DNA from: Microbacterium sp. oral taxon 186 str. F0373
Lineage (GTDB): Bacteria; Actinomycetota; Actinomycetes; Actinomycetales; Microbacteriaceae
NCBI RefSeq assembly: GCF_000411455.1
Contig: NZ_KE150457.1
Span: forward strand, 1,824,023 to 1,888,022
Direction of reading: 5' to 3'
Length of the DNA: 64,000 nt
The notes under the pieces were generated by a model, which saw only the letters and a list, made by a program, of their open reading frames with translations, was not told where the DNA came from and searched no databases. The position numbers were made by a program, and so were the translations under genes. Below, in pieces: positions 17,832-26,737 of this stretch; the first letter of the stretch is position 1, and every line of letters begins with the position of its first letter.

Positions 17832-18637
17832 CCGAACACGAACCCGTCGATCTCGGCGAGCGCCTCGCACACGAAGTCGACGCCGCGCTCGTAGAGCTCC
17901 TTGCCGTGCGCGGCGTTCGCGCCGGTCGCGTCGCCGATAACGCCTTCCGGGCCGAAGTCGTCGCTCGTCCAGCCGAACATCACCGGCTTGCGGTTGAAGC
18001 CGATGTGGGTGAGGCCGGCGATGTGCTCAGGGATGTTGCGCGCCGGCATCTCGGGGGCCACGAGGTGCGGCGCCAGGTGCATGACCAGGGAGGTCTCCGA
18101 GAAGCCGCCGTGGATGCCCTGGCCCTTCTCGTCGGGGCGTCCGTCCAGGCCGTCGCCGGCCCCGGCGGCGGTCGCGGGCATCGAGAACGTGCGCAGGCCG
18201 AAGCGGCGGCGCAGCTCGCGGTTCGCCCATCCGAGCAGCATGACGTTGCCGCCGTGACCGTTGACGAACACGACGGTCTTGGCGGGGGTCATCGCGACGG
18301 ATCGACCGATGTCCACCAGCGTGTCCAGCACCGTGGTGCCCTCGAGCCAGACGGTCCCGGGCGCCCAGTGGTGCTCGTCGGACTTCGCGTAGCTGATCGT
18401 CGGCAGCACCCATGCGTCGATCCCGTCGGCGGCAACGCGTTCGACCGCCGCGGTGGCGATCGTCTCGGCGACCAGGGCGTCGGTGCGCAGCGGCAGATGG
18501 GGCCCGTGGTGCTCGATCGCACCGATGGGCACGACAGCGATCGAACGCTCCGTGAGTGCAGCCGTGAGCGCCGGACCGGACAGATCGGCCCAGTGGCGGG
18601 AGGTCGGGGTGAACGGGGGCGTGAACGCGGCGGTCAT
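17828..18637 (-). CDS. Creatininase-family amidohydrolase
   Basis: A 269-residue protein of the creatininase (creatinine amidohydrolase/MftE) family. Metal-binding motifs are present: PIGAIEHHGPHLPLRTDA near residue 37 with Glu and His ligands, and FVNGHGGN near residue 125. Family members open cyclic amides such as creatinine or trim peptides such as mycofactocin precursors. No mycofactocin genes are here, so the small-molecule role is likelier. It overlaps the FAD oxidase stop as ATGA and the PdxH-like start as GTGA, which shows a coupled operon. The substrate is not determined. Confidence 0.85.
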   Translation of the reverse strand: MTAAFTPPFTPTSRHWADLSGPALTAALTERSIAVVPIGAIEHHGPHLPLRTDALVAETIATAAVERVAADGIDAWVLPTISYAKSDEHHWAPGTVWLEGTTVLDTLVDIGRSVAMTPAKTVVFVNGHGGNVMLLGWANRELRRRFGLRTFSMPATAAGAGDGLDGRPDEKGQGIHGGFSETSLVMHLAPHLVAPEMPARNIPEHIAGLTHIGFNRKPVMFGWTSDDFGPEGVIGDATGANAAHGKELYERGVDFVCEALAEIDGFVFG

Positions 18638-20007
18638 CGGATCGATCCCTTCACCGGACCGGTGTAGTCCGGGTTGAGCTTGCCGGGGTTCAGCAGGCCC
18701 CGGGGGTCGGTGGTGCGGGCGAGGGCGACCGTCTCGGGCAGGCGGAAGTCCACGTTCCACTGGTGCGGGCTGTGCACGCCGACGCCGAGGTCGGTGAGCG
18801 CTGCGATGCCGTCGACGACCTGCTCCGGGCTCTCGTACACGCCGGCGAGCATGCCGATCGGACGCAGCGCGGTCGCTTCGATGTGCAGGTGCGCACCGGG
18901 ATAGACGGCCATGACCTCATCGTGGCGATCGATGAGCGCGTCGCCGCCCACCTCGACGTGGAAGTAGACGCCCGGTTCGGACTTCTGCAGCCACTCGATC
19001 GGATGGTTGTAGCTGAGCACCGAGATCGCGGCCGACACCTGGGGGCCCTCGCGCACGTCTTCGATGCGTCCGCCGGCGCCGGTGATGATCATCGACGCCT
19101 CTTCGACGAGGCTCGCATCGATGATCGTCCGCAGCGAGCTGCGGCCCTCGGGGAAGGCCGGGTCGGGCGGCAGCTGGGCGCTCACGTGCGGGTCATCGGC
19201 GGAGACGAGGCGCGGCGTCGGGGTGAGCGCCGCGAGGCGCTGCAGCACCGACATCGAGCCGGTGAAGTCGTCGAAGGACGCGTAGAGCCCGCGCCAGTCG
19301 TTCATCGGCTCCAGCCGCACCGTGGCGCGCGCGATGATGCCGGCCGTGCCGTAGTTGTGGACGTACCCGAGGGCCTCATCGCCCTCCACCCGGACGAGCT
19401 CGCCCTCGGATGCCGGGGTCACGACGTCCAGCGCGAGGACGAAACCCTCGTGGTTGGCGCCATGCGCGATCGAGCCGGTGCCGCCGGATCCGCCGGAGAG
19501 GAACCCGCCGAGGGTCGAATGGACGGTGGAGGGGTACATCCACAGCTGCTGGCCGTGCTGGCGAGCGGCGAGCTCGAGGGTCGCCATCGGTGCTCCCGCC
19601 TCCGCGGTGATCCAGCCGTCGCCCACCTCGACGACGGCCCGTGCGCGCGAGGTGTCCAGGACGAGTCCGCCCGGCATGGGGATCGCCTGACCGTAGTTGC
19701 CGGTGCCCTTGCCGCGCGGGGTCACCGGCGCGCCGTGGGCGACGGCGATGCGGACGGTCTCGGCGATCTGAGCGGCATCGGCGGGAAACGCGACCAGGTC
19801 GGCCACCCCGAGCGGCAGCTGCTCGGCGATGATCGGCGACATGCGCGCGCCGTCGACCGACGCCTTCTCGCGCTGACGCGGGTCGCTGGAGACGCCGCGG
19901 GGCCCGAGCGCGGTGGCCAGCTCCGCTTCGAGGGCGGCGTAGTCGGGGGCGGAAGCGGCGCCGGTCGCCGCGGGATCGAGGACGTCGGTAGGGGTCGCGC
20001 CGGTCAT
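18634..20007 (-). CDS. FAD-linked PCMH-type oxidase
   Basis: A 457-residue flavoprotein with an N-terminal PCMH FAD-binding domain (VTPRGKGTGNYGQAIP near 120, GGFLSGGSGGTGS near 190) and a C-terminal FAD-oxidase domain ending TTDPRGLLNPGKLNPDY, the typical GlcD/D-lactate dehydrogenase ending. Enzymes of this type oxidise 2-hydroxy acids and related compounds. The ATG at 20007 follows AAAGGA. It is the first gene of a leftward operon with the creatininase and PdxH-like genes and is separated by only 34 bp from the divergent XRE-cupin regulator, the likely controller of this operon. The substrate is unknown. Confidence 0.82.
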   Translation of the reverse strand: MTGATPTDVLDPAATGAASAPDYAALEAELATALGPRGVSSDPRQREKASVDGARMSPIIAEQLPLGVADLVAFPADAAQIAETVRIAVAHGAPVTPRGKGTGNYGQAIPMPGGLVLDTSRARAVVEVGDGWITAEAGAPMATLELAARQHGQQLWMYPSTVHSTLGGFLSGGSGGTGSIAHGANHEGFVLALDVVTPASEGELVRVEGDEALGYVHNYGTAGIIARATVRLEPMNDWRGLYASFDDFTGSMSVLQRLAALTPTPRLVSADDPHVSAQLPPDPAFPEGRSSLRTIIDASLVEEASMIITGAGGRIEDVREGPQVSAAISVLSYNHPIEWLQKSEPGVYFHVEVGGDALIDRHDEVMAVYPGAHLHIEATALRPIGMLAGVYESPEQVVDGIAALTDLGVGVHSPHQWNVDFRLPETVALARTTDPRGLLNPGKLNPDYTGPVKGSIR

Positions 20008-20041
20008 CTCGGTTTCCTTTCGTGTGTCATAGTCTTCAGTC

Positions 20042-20653
20042 ATGTCGGATGCCGTCTCCTCGCGCCGTGGCGCCAAGGGCGACGACGGGCCCGCGTCCGC
20101 GTCGCGTGCGCTGGGCGCTCGGATCCGGGCGCTGCGCCAGAGCCGCGGGATGACGCTCACCCAGGTCGCGGTGCAGGCGGAGCTGTCGCACTCGTTCCTG
20201 AGCCAGGTCGAGCGCGGGCTGGAACGGATGAGCATGACGTCGCTGTTCCGCGTCGCGCAGGCGCTGGGCACGACCCAGCAGGCGCTGCTTACCGATGACG
20301 CCGACGCGGCGCCGCGAGGGGCGGGCAGCTTCCACGTCTTCCGGGCGAGCGAAGCGACGCCGCTGGATGCCGGGGGCAGCCCGATGCGGGTCCTCGCCCG
20401 CGACCACCCGCGCTTCGTGCCGATGGTGATGTCGGGAACCTTCACCGAGGATCTGTGGTGGGTGCACGACGAGGAGGAGTTCGTCTACGTGCTCGAGGGT
20501 CGCCTCGTGGTGGTGTTGGACACCGACGAGTTCGCCCTCGAAGCCGGGGACGCGGTGTATTACCAGGGCGGCATACGTCACCGGTGGCGCACCGAACCGG
20601 GCGAGAGCGTGCAGGTCCTCACCGTGAAGGAAGGCAGCGCCGGCGCGCACTGA
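20042..20653 (+). CDS. XRE-family regulator with cupin sensor domain
   Basis: A 203-residue regulator: helix-turn-helix at about residues 24-80 (LGARIRALRQSRGMTLTQVA, SHSFLSQVERG) and a small-molecule-binding cupin at about 120-200 (EEFVYVLEGRLVVVLDTDEF, GDAVYYQGGIRHRW). Such regulators often control amino-acid, amine or nitrogen catabolic genes next to them. It is divergent from the FAD oxidase operon across 34 bp and converges on the MetV/MetF genes. Whether it or another regulator reads the TGTTGG-N5-CCAACA sites at 22941 and 28066 is open: its own promoter region lacks that palindrome. Confidence 0.88.
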   Translation: MSDAVSSRRGAKGDDGPASASRALGARIRALRQSRGMTLTQVAVQAELSHSFLSQVERGLERMSMTSLFRVAQALGTTQQALLTDDADAAPRGAGSFHVFRASEATPLDAGGSPMRVLARDHPRFVPMVMSGTFTEDLWWVHDEEEFVYVLEGRLVVVLDTDEFALEAGDAVYYQGGIRHRWRTEPGESVQVLTVKEGSAGAH

Positions 20654-20661
20654 GCGGTCGA

Positions 20662-21750
20662 TCACGATCCGCCTCCGAGTTCCCGTGCGACCGTGGCGAG
20701 GTCGGCGGCGTACGCGGCCTCGCCTCCGGAGCGGGCTCCGCCGGCGATGACCACGCCGCCAACGGCGCCCGTGGCGAGCAGCGCGCGCCCGTACGCGACA
20801 GCCAGACGAATGCCCTCCGCGCGCACGTCCCGCGCGGCGAAGAGGCGGTCGATGAAGCCGGAGGGCAGCTTCGCGGCGTGGAAGGACGCGAGCAGCTCTG
20901 CGCCCTCACGGTCGACGACGAGGGGCACGCCCGCGAGCACGGGCACGTCCGCGCCGGCCGCACGGCACAGCGCCACGAAGGCAGCGACCTCCTCGGCATC
21001 CCCGGCGTACTGCGTGAGACACATCCGTCCCCCGGCGCGCTGCTTCTCGGCGACGCGTGCGCCGCGTTCGGCGACGGGCGGGGCGGCGGGCGACTCGGCG
21101 AACGAGGTGAGAAGCCCGAGGGAGGCGGCCCGAGGCAGCGTCGTGGTGGATTCGAGGTCGAAGACGGGGCGGGCATCGGGCCGGTCGCCCGTCTGCGTGT
21201 GATCGCCCGTGACGCAGTGCACCCCGGCGACACCCAGCACGCGTAGCGACAGCAGTTCGCGCTCCAGGGCGGTGCGGTTGCGGTCGCGGGCGTTGAATCC
21301 CATCCACACCCGCAGCCCGGTCGCGCCGATCAGCGCCGCACGGTACGACGGGGGGAACTGCACGCGGGAGCGTCCGGCGTCGCCGGAGAGGACGGCGTCG
21401 ACGCTGCCGGCGAGCGCCTCGGCCGTCGGCCCCACGGCATCGGCACGCAGGGCGCGCACCGGAAAGCCGGTGAACACGAGCGGCCGGCGCACGGCGATCT
21501 CGACCAGCTCGCGCCCGGCGGTCGTCGCCGGCCTGGAGGGGTCTTCGGAGACGGCGTCCGGAGGTGTCTCACCTGTGGCCGGGCTCGTCCAGCGCACCGG
21601 GAGGTCGCGGGCGAGGAACACGCACGGGGTCGGGTGCACCTCGCACGTCCCGTCGGCGTTGACGCCGCCGCAGGGGCCGTAGGCCATCGACTTCGGGCAT
21701 CCGGCGATGCGGCTGGCCGCTGCCGCGGGGGTCGCCGTCGCGACGCTCAT
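20662..21750 (-). CDS. MetV-like/MetF-like fusion protein 1 (methylene-THF reductase family)
   Basis: A 362-residue protein. Residues 15-50 hold a four-cysteine motif (Cys18, Cys27, Cys36, Cys43; CPKSMAYGPCGG and TCEV) of the kind found in the MTHFR C-terminal/MetV domain. From about 90 to the end it resembles the methylene-tetrahydrofolate reductase barrel (GLRVWMGFNARDRNR, LRVLGVAGVHCVTGDH, CLTQYAGDAEEV). It should bind FAD and a folate C1 unit. The segment FTGFPVRAL aligns with the E-x-PP-R stretch of MetF, where Gly replaces the usual catalytic Glu, so its activity is uncertain. The gene overlaps the second copy as ATGA. Confidence 0.72.
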   Translation of the reverse strand: MSVATATPAAAASRIAGCPKSMAYGPCGGVNADGTCEVHPTPCVFLARDLPVRWTSPATGETPPDAVSEDPSRPATTAGRELVEIAVRRPLVFTGFPVRALRADAVGPTAEALAGSVDAVLSGDAGRSRVQFPPSYRAALIGATGLRVWMGFNARDRNRTALERELLSLRVLGVAGVHCVTGDHTQTGDRPDARPVFDLESTTTLPRAASLGLLTSFAESPAAPPVAERGARVAEKQRAGGRMCLTQYAGDAEEVAAFVALCRAAGADVPVLAGVPLVVDREGAELLASFHAAKLPSGFIDRLFAARDVRAEGIRLAVAYGRALLATGAVGGVVIAGGARSGGEAAYAADLATVARELGGGS

Positions 21751-22904
21751 GCGGTGCCCGCCGTCTCGGCGGCGATCGCGTCGGTGGCGATCGCGGTCCG
21801 CAGCCGCGCGGCCGCCGATGCCAACGCGTCGACCGCAGTGAGTTCTGCGGCATCCGCCGCCCCCGCGGTCGGAGCGGAGGCGGCAGCGGCGATCGCCGAC
21901 AGGTGGATGCCGACGACGCCGGGGATCGCGAGCGCGCGGCGCGCCCAGGCGACCGCCGCGGCGATACCGGCGTCCACCGGGTCGTCGGCGCCGGCCACCG
22001 CCGTGACGAGCTCGTCCGGCAGGCCGACCCCGGGAAGCGCGGCCAGTCGTCGGGCCGTAGCGACGGACGTGAGCACCGGCACCGACACGAGTACCGGCAC
22101 GGGGGCCGCCGTGGTCGCGAGGGCGGCGGTGAAGCGGCGGATCTCGGCGAGGTCGCCGCAGAGGTTCAGGATGCCGAGTTCCGCCCCGGCCTGCGCTTTG
22201 CGGGCGAGACGGACGGGCCGGTGGTCGACGGGCGGTGCGGAAGGCTGTTCGGCGACCGCGACGAAGAGCCCGGCCCGGCGGGCGAGAGCCGTCAGACGTG
22301 TCGCGTCGAGATCGAAGACCGGCTGCGCCTGCGGCAGGGCGGTGGAGGCCGGGTGGTCACCGGTCACGGCGAGCACGCCGGACACGCCCAGGTCGGCGAG
22401 GGCGGCGAGTTCTCCTTCGAGTGCGACCCGGTTGCGGTCGCGACAGGTGAGGCCGGCCACCACGCGCGATCCGGCGGCGGCGAGCAGGAGGGCCTTGTGG
22501 GTCAGGCTGAGCGCATCGCGCAGCCCGGGCGGCTCGCCGGCGATCACGGCGGTCAGCTCTCGCAGTCGCACGCCCGCCTCAGTGATGACGGCCGGGTCGG
22601 TGGAGCGTACCGGGAGGTCGGCCGTGATGACCGCATCGGCGTCGACGAGGGCCGCGAACGCCGTCGATGCTTCTCCCCGCGGGGAGACCGGCAGCGCGTC
22701 GCCGCTCGCGCGGGCCGCGTTCGGAGCGTCCACTTCGGCGGCGGAGAACTCCAGATCGTGCAGTACCGCGGGGTCGTCGACGAATGAGCATCGGATGCCG
22801 GGCACTTCGCAGCCGCCGTCGATCGCGACACCGCCGCAGGGCCCGTGGACCATGCGCTTCGGGCAGCGCCGTGTTGCTTCGCGCAGGCGCAGGGGAGCGG
22901 TCAC
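21747..22904 (-). CDS. MetV-like/MetF-like fusion protein 2 (methylene-THF reductase family)
   Basis: A 385-residue paralogue of the downstream gene with the same order: four-cysteine motif (Cys14, Cys23, Cys32, Cys39; CPKRMVHGPCGG, GCEV) followed by a MetF-like barrel (AGLTCRDRNRVALEGEL, GVSGVLAVTGDHPAS, ILNLCGDLAEI). At the MetF catalytic-Glu position it has Asp (TADLPVRS). The GTG at 22904 has AGAGGAG just upstream and is chosen over the longer frame. It is the first gene of a two-gene operon, with a palindromic operator 37 bp upstream. A role in oxidising methyl-THF or using methylene-THF, together with the divergent FchA-like enzyme, is inferred. Confidence 0.72.
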   Translation of the reverse strand: MTAPLRLREATRRCPKRMVHGPCGGVAIDGGCEVPGIRCSFVDDPAVLHDLEFSAAEVDAPNAARASGDALPVSPRGEASTAFAALVDADAVITADLPVRSTDPAVITEAGVRLRELTAVIAGEPPGLRDALSLTHKALLLAAAGSRVVAGLTCRDRNRVALEGELAALADLGVSGVLAVTGDHPASTALPQAQPVFDLDATRLTALARRAGLFVAVAEQPSAPPVDHRPVRLARKAQAGAELGILNLCGDLAEIRRFTAALATTAAPVPVLVSVPVLTSVATARRLAALPGVGLPDELVTAVAGADDPVDAGIAAAVAWARRALAIPGVVGIHLSAIAAAASAPTAGAADAAELTAVDALASAAARLRTAIATDAIAAETAGTA

Positions 22905-22940
22905 GGGTGCTCCTCTCGCGTTCGCGGATCGGTCCGGCGA

Positions 22941-22957
22941 TGTTGGTGTCGCCAACA
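22941..22957. promoter_or_regulatory. Palindromic operator O1, TGTTGG-N5-CCAACA
   Basis: A perfect 6-bp inverted repeat with 5-bp spacer lies between the divergent metV/F-like operon (start 37 bp away) and the FchA-like gene (start 101 bp away). The same palindrome occurs at 28066-28082 at a matching distance. The core TTGGT-N3-GCCAA resembles sites of FadR-type GntR regulators. Confidence 0.6.
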
Positions 22958-23057
22958 ATGCCACTGTAGGAGCGCGCCGTTTCGCCGGTGTTACGGTCAC
23001 GTGTGCGTCGATGTCGCCGCGGAATCACGCGGCGCGCGGGGCTCTAGAGTGAGGCCC

Positions 23058-23666
23058 ATGCCGACGTCCGCGCTCGCCGCCTCCCGCATCGACGACTGGC
23101 TGCAGCAGTTGTCTGCGCCCGTCCCCGATCCCGGCGGCGGTGCCGCCGCGGGGATCGTGATCGCCACCGGTGCCGCGCTCGTCGCGATGGCCGCCGGCTA
23201 CGCGCCGGCCGAGGCTGCGGCGGAGATCGCGGCCGCGGCGACCCGGGTGCGCGGCGATGCGCTCACCGCCGCGGAGCACGACGGGCGGATGTCGGGCCGG
23301 CTCGTCGCGGCCTTCCGACGCCCCATCGACGACCCCGAGCGCGGCGAGGCGCTGCGCACCGCCACCGTCGCCGCCGCGGACGCCGGCGCCGACCTGGTCG
23401 CACTCGCGGCATCCCTCGAGGGGCCCCTCCTCTGGCTGGAACGCTTCGGCGAGGATCGCCTGGCCCCCGATGTCGCCGTCGCCGCGCGGATGCTCGCCTG
23501 CGGCATCCGCTCGACTGCCGTGAACATCCGGGGAAACACGACCAGCGCCGCCGCCGCGGGAGTCGACGCCGTGACCCTCGAGCGCCTGCGTGATGCGTGG
23601 GATCAGGCGACGCACGCCGCCGGCGGCCTGGACGCGGTGGCAGAACGCGTGACCGCGGCGCTCTGA
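23058..23666 (+). CDS. Cyclodeaminase/methenyl-THF cyclohydrolase family protein (FchA-like)
   Basis: A 202-residue helical protein of the FTCD C-terminal domain family, with the family-typical start QLSAPVPDPGGGAAAG and the late motif AVNIRGNTTSA. Free-standing members include FchA, which hydrolyses 5,10-methenyl-THF to 10-formyl-THF, and formimino-THF cyclodeaminase. Its divergence from two MetF-like genes across a shared operator points to folate one-carbon metabolism and favours the FchA reading. TCTAGAGT at about 23044 could contain a -10 element close to the ATG at 23058, which implies a short leader. A true folD or fhs partner is not in the window. Confidence 0.78.
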   Translation: MPTSALAASRIDDWLQQLSAPVPDPGGGAAAGIVIATGAALVAMAAGYAPAEAAAEIAAAATRVRGDALTAAEHDGRMSGRLVAAFRRPIDDPERGEALRTATVAAADAGADLVALAASLEGPLLWLERFGEDRLAPDVAVAARMLACGIRSTAVNIRGNTTSAAAAGVDAVTLERLRDAWDQATHAAGGLDAVAERVTAAL

Positions 23667-23672
23667 GAACAC

Positions 23673-23712
23673 GGCGATGCCCTGACCCCCGCGGGGGAGT
23701 CAGGGCATCGCC
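23673..23712. terminator. Shared convergent terminator
   Basis: GGCGATGCCCTGAC and GTCAGGGCATCGCC form a perfect 14-bp stem, with a further GC-rich pairing in the loop. It lies in the 57 bp between the rightward FchA-like gene and the leftward substrate-binding protein gene and can serve both. There is no clear T run. Confidence 0.8.
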
Positions 23713-23723
23713 GGTGAGGACGG

Positions 23724-24929
23724 TCAGTTCATCTTGATCGACGTGTCGATGAACTGGTTCGTGTAGAGCGCGGACGGATCGATCGCCGACGCGGCGGCCT
23801 GCGAGATGCTGCCGGCCGTGACGAGGAAGGGCGTGAAGTCCTTCACGATCGACGCCATGCGGGCGGGGTCGAACTGCCCGAACACGCCCGATGCCTTGTC
23901 GTTGGCGACGAGGCCCAGCTTCTTCTGCTGCTCGACGGAGAACTGCGCGACGCCCTCGGAGTAGGTCCAACCCGTGTCGTACTTCTCGACGAGGTCCAGG
24001 ATCACGGCGTTGCCGTGCTCGGGGGAGTTGAGGAAGTCGATCTGCGACTGCTGCATGATCGGGACGAGCTTCTTCAGGCAGTCGGCCTTGTCGGTGACGT
24101 CGGCCTTTCGCACCGCGAGCGGCTCGGGGTAGATGTTGTAGCCCAGCTCGGACAGCAGCTGGTAGCCGACGTCCTTGCCCCACTGCGAGATCTCGTTCTT
24201 GTAGATGTAGGGCTCAGCGGTCGCGAAGCCCTGCTGCAGGATCTTCGGGTCGGAGACGAAGCGCTGCGGGGTGCCCTCGTAGCTCGTGTCGATCTGCGAC
24301 GTCGTGATGATGCCCTGCGAGAGCAGGAGGTTCGGGATCACGTCGCCGGAGGTGACGATCGGGTCGCCGGCCGAGGCGGCCTCCTTGATCGTCGTGGCGC
24401 CGTTGTGGCTGGCCGGGTCCCACATGAGGATCTGCGGGCTGAAGGTCAGCTGCGAGGTCACGGCCACGGTGGGCTGGTCGGCGTTCGCGACGATCGCCGC
24501 GTCGGTGTTGACGGCGCCGATGAGGATGTCGGTGTCGAGGTACATGAGCGCCGGGACGGGCTGGAAGTTGACCGCGGGGCCGCCGGAGCGCACCTCGATC
24601 TTGACGCCGGTGTCGGTGCCGTTGACGACGAGCGGGCCGGTGACCGTCTTCTTCTCGGTGTCGACGGTGTAGCCGTCGCCGACGAGGTTGTACATGGCGC
24701 CGTGCTCGGACTCGGGCTGCCAGTCCTGCTGCATGACGACGGTCGCCGGGCAGACGCTCGCGAGGTCGAGCGGGCCGCCCTTCTCGGCGACGTTCGCCGC
24801 CGAGGTGGTCGCCGGAGCCGCGGCGTCGGTGCTGGAACATCCCGCGACGGCGGCGACGGTGGCGGCGAGCGCTCCGATCGCGACGGTGCGTGCGATCACG
24901 CGGCGGGAGAGAAAGGCGGGCTGTGACAC
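23724..24929 (-). CDS. ABC transporter substrate-binding lipoprotein (NMT1/ThiY-like)
   Basis: A 401-residue lipoprotein: a twin-Arg-like basic start, a hydrophobic stretch and the lipobox VAGC, with Cys near residue 30. The mature part belongs to the NMT1/SsuA-like periplasmic-binding fold, which in this transporter class binds pyrimidine thiamine precursors, sulfonates, nitrate or other small nitrogen compounds. It is the last gene of the leftward operon CodA-like, ATPase, permease, binding protein, 84 bp after the permease. The ligand cannot be read from sequence; the linked deaminase suggests a heterocyclic amine or cyclic urea. Confidence 0.88.
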   Translation of the reverse strand: MSQPAFLSRRVIARTVAIGALAATVAAVAGCSSTDAAAPATTSAANVAEKGGPLDLASVCPATVVMQQDWQPESEHGAMYNLVGDGYTVDTEKKTVTGPLVVNGTDTGVKIEVRSGGPAVNFQPVPALMYLDTDILIGAVNTDAAIVANADQPTVAVTSQLTFSPQILMWDPASHNGATTIKEAASAGDPIVTSGDVIPNLLLSQGIITTSQIDTSYEGTPQRFVSDPKILQQGFATAEPYIYKNEISQWGKDVGYQLLSELGYNIYPEPLAVRKADVTDKADCLKKLVPIMQQSQIDFLNSPEHGNAVILDLVEKYDTGWTYSEGVAQFSVEQQKKLGLVANDKASGVFGQFDPARMASIVKDFTPFLVTAGSISQAAASAIDPSALYTNQFIDTSIKMN

Positions 24930-25013
24930 GGTGTCCTCCTGGAAGGCTTCGGGTGCGGTGTGGACAGACGGGTGGTGCGTGTTCGTGGTGCAGGGAGGGA
25001 AAGAAGAGGTGGT

Positions 25014-25946
25014 TCAGCGGGTGGCGACGCCGAACAGTCGACCGACGACGACGCGGTCCAGCGCGGCGAAGATCGAGAAGACGATCACGCCGAACAGTGC
25101 CGTGAAGATGATCGCGAGGAACAGCGGCTCCATGTTCAGACGCAGCGTGTAGGTGCGCAGCAGTCCGCCGATGCCCTGGCTGCCCTGCTGGAAGAAGAAG
25201 TCGCCGACGATCGCGCCGATGACGGCGAGGCCGGCCGACTGCCGCAGGCCCGTGAAGATCGACGGGATGGCGGCGGGCAGCATGAGCTTCGTCATCCGCT
25301 GCCACTTGGTGGCCTTCTGCAGCGTGAACAGGTCGTGGGCGGCGGGCGTGGCCGACTGCAGGCCGAACAGCGTGTTGGAGATCATCGGGAACACCGCGAT
25401 GATGACGCAGACCACGATGCGGGCGGGCAGTCCATAGCCCATCCAGATGCCGATCAGCGGGGTGAGGGCGAGGATCGGGATCGTCTGCAGGATGACGGCG
25501 TACGGGTAGAGGATCTTCTCGGCGAGGGTCCACTGCGACATGACGATCGCCCACCCCATGCCGATCGCGACGGCGATCGCGAGGCCGATGAGGGCGACGG
25601 TGATGGTCTGACCCAGTGCGGCGATCATCGGGCCGATCACCTTGTCGTTGCCGATCGTCTCGGCCAGCACCTGGTGGGGAGGCGGCAGCAGGAAGCGACG
25701 GCTCTCGCTGAGCAGCAGGTACGACACGGCGTACCAGATCGCGATGATGCCGATCAGCGCCGCGACGATCGGGAACGCGCGCGACCAGGTGCGGCGGGCG
25801 ACGCTCGCCGCACCGCTCGGGCGGGCCGGACGGGCGGCCATGGTCGCGGTCGCCGTCTCGGCGGATGCCGCGGCATCCCCGACGGACGCGGAGGATGCCG
25901 ACTCGGCGAGCGATGCCGGGGCCTTCAGGGCGAGGTTCTGGCTCAC
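25014..25946 (-). CDS. ABC transporter permease (NitT/TauT/SsuC type)
   Basis: A 310-residue permease with an Ala/Ser-rich N-terminal tail of about 55 residues and six to seven membrane segments. The conserved coupling loop is present (DLFTLQKATKWQRMTKLMLPAAIPSIFTGLR, quoted here as its ends ATKWQRMTKLMLPAAIPS and TGLRQSAGLAVIGAIVGDFF). It belongs to the BPD_transp_1 family of SsuC/TauC/ThiX importers. The GTG at 25946 overlaps the ATPase stop as GTGA, which shows translational coupling. Confidence 0.92.
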   Translation of the reverse strand: MSQNLALKAPASLAESASSASVGDAAASAETATATMAARPARPSGAASVARRTWSRAFPIVAALIGIIAIWYAVSYLLLSESRRFLLPPPHQVLAETIGNDKVIGPMIAALGQTITVALIGLAIAVAIGMGWAIVMSQWTLAEKILYPYAVILQTIPILALTPLIGIWMGYGLPARIVVCVIIAVFPMISNTLFGLQSATPAAHDLFTLQKATKWQRMTKLMLPAAIPSIFTGLRQSAGLAVIGAIVGDFFFQQGSQGIGGLLRTYTLRLNMEPLFLAIIFTALFGVIVFSIFAALDRVVVGRLFGVATR

Positions 25947-26737
25947 GAGTGCGCCTCCAAAGCGTGCGAGAGGTGTCCGACGATGCGCCCGAACTCGGGT
26001 TCGTAGCGCAGCTCGGGGGATCGGGGATAGGACCAGGGCAGCTCGATGTCGTCGACGATGCGGCCGGGCCGTCCGCTCATCACGAGCACGCGGCTCGACA
26101 GGTAGACGGCCTCGGAAATCGAGTGCGTGATGAACATCGCGGCGAAGCCCTTGAGCTGGAACAGGCGCTGCAGTTCGGTCTGCATCTTCAGGCGGGTGAT
26201 CTCGTCGAGGGCGCCGAACGGCTCGTCGAAGAGGGCCAGCTGCGGCTCGGCGACCAGCGCGCGGGCGATCGAGACGCGCATGCGCATGCCGCCGGACAGC
26301 GCACGCGGATGCTGGTTCTCGAAGCCCTTCAGGCCGACCAGTTCGAGGGCTTCGGCGGCGCGGCGGCGCCGCTCGGCTGCTCCCACGCCGGCGAGCTCGC
26401 CGACCAGCTCGACGTTGCGCTGGGCTGTGCGCCACTCGAGCAGCGTCGCCTCCTGGAAGACGAAGCTGGTCGTGTCGGCGCGGACGTCGACTGCTCCCTC
26501 GGTGGCGTCGTCGAGGCCGGCGGCCAGGCGCAGCAGGGTCGACTTTCCGCAGCCGGATGGGCCGACCACCGACACGAACTCGCCGGGACGGACGTCGATC
26601 GACACGCCCTCGAGGGCGCGGGTGCCGGTGGCGAACACCTTGGCGACGTCGGTGAAGGCGAGAGTCGGCGCGGTGGTGGTGTCCACCGCTGTCGCGGCGG
26701 TGGCAGGCGCGACGGTCGGATCGATGGTGGTGCTCAT
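25943..26737 (-). CDS. ABC transporter ATPase (SsuB/TauB type)
   Basis: A 264-residue ATPase with Walker A GPSGCGKST, Q-loop FVFQEATLL, signature LSGGMRMRVSIARAL, Walker B LALFDEPFGALDEI and the switch His in FITHSISEA. It powers the adjacent permease and binding protein for import. The N-terminal 25 residues are Thr/Ala-rich and nonconserved. The ATG at 26737 overlaps the deaminase stop as ATGA. Confidence 0.95.
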   Translation of the reverse strand: MSTTIDPTVAPATAATAVDTTTAPTLAFTDVAKVFATGTRALEGVSIDVRPGEFVSVVGPSGCGKSTLLRLAAGLDDATEGAVDVRADTTSFVFQEATLLEWRTAQRNVELVGELAGVGAAERRRRAAEALELVGLKGFENQHPRALSGGMRMRVSIARALVAEPQLALFDEPFGALDEITRLKMQTELQRLFQLKGFAAMFITHSISEAVYLSSRVLVMSGRPGRIVDDIELPWSYPRSPELRYEPEFGRIVGHLSHALEAHS

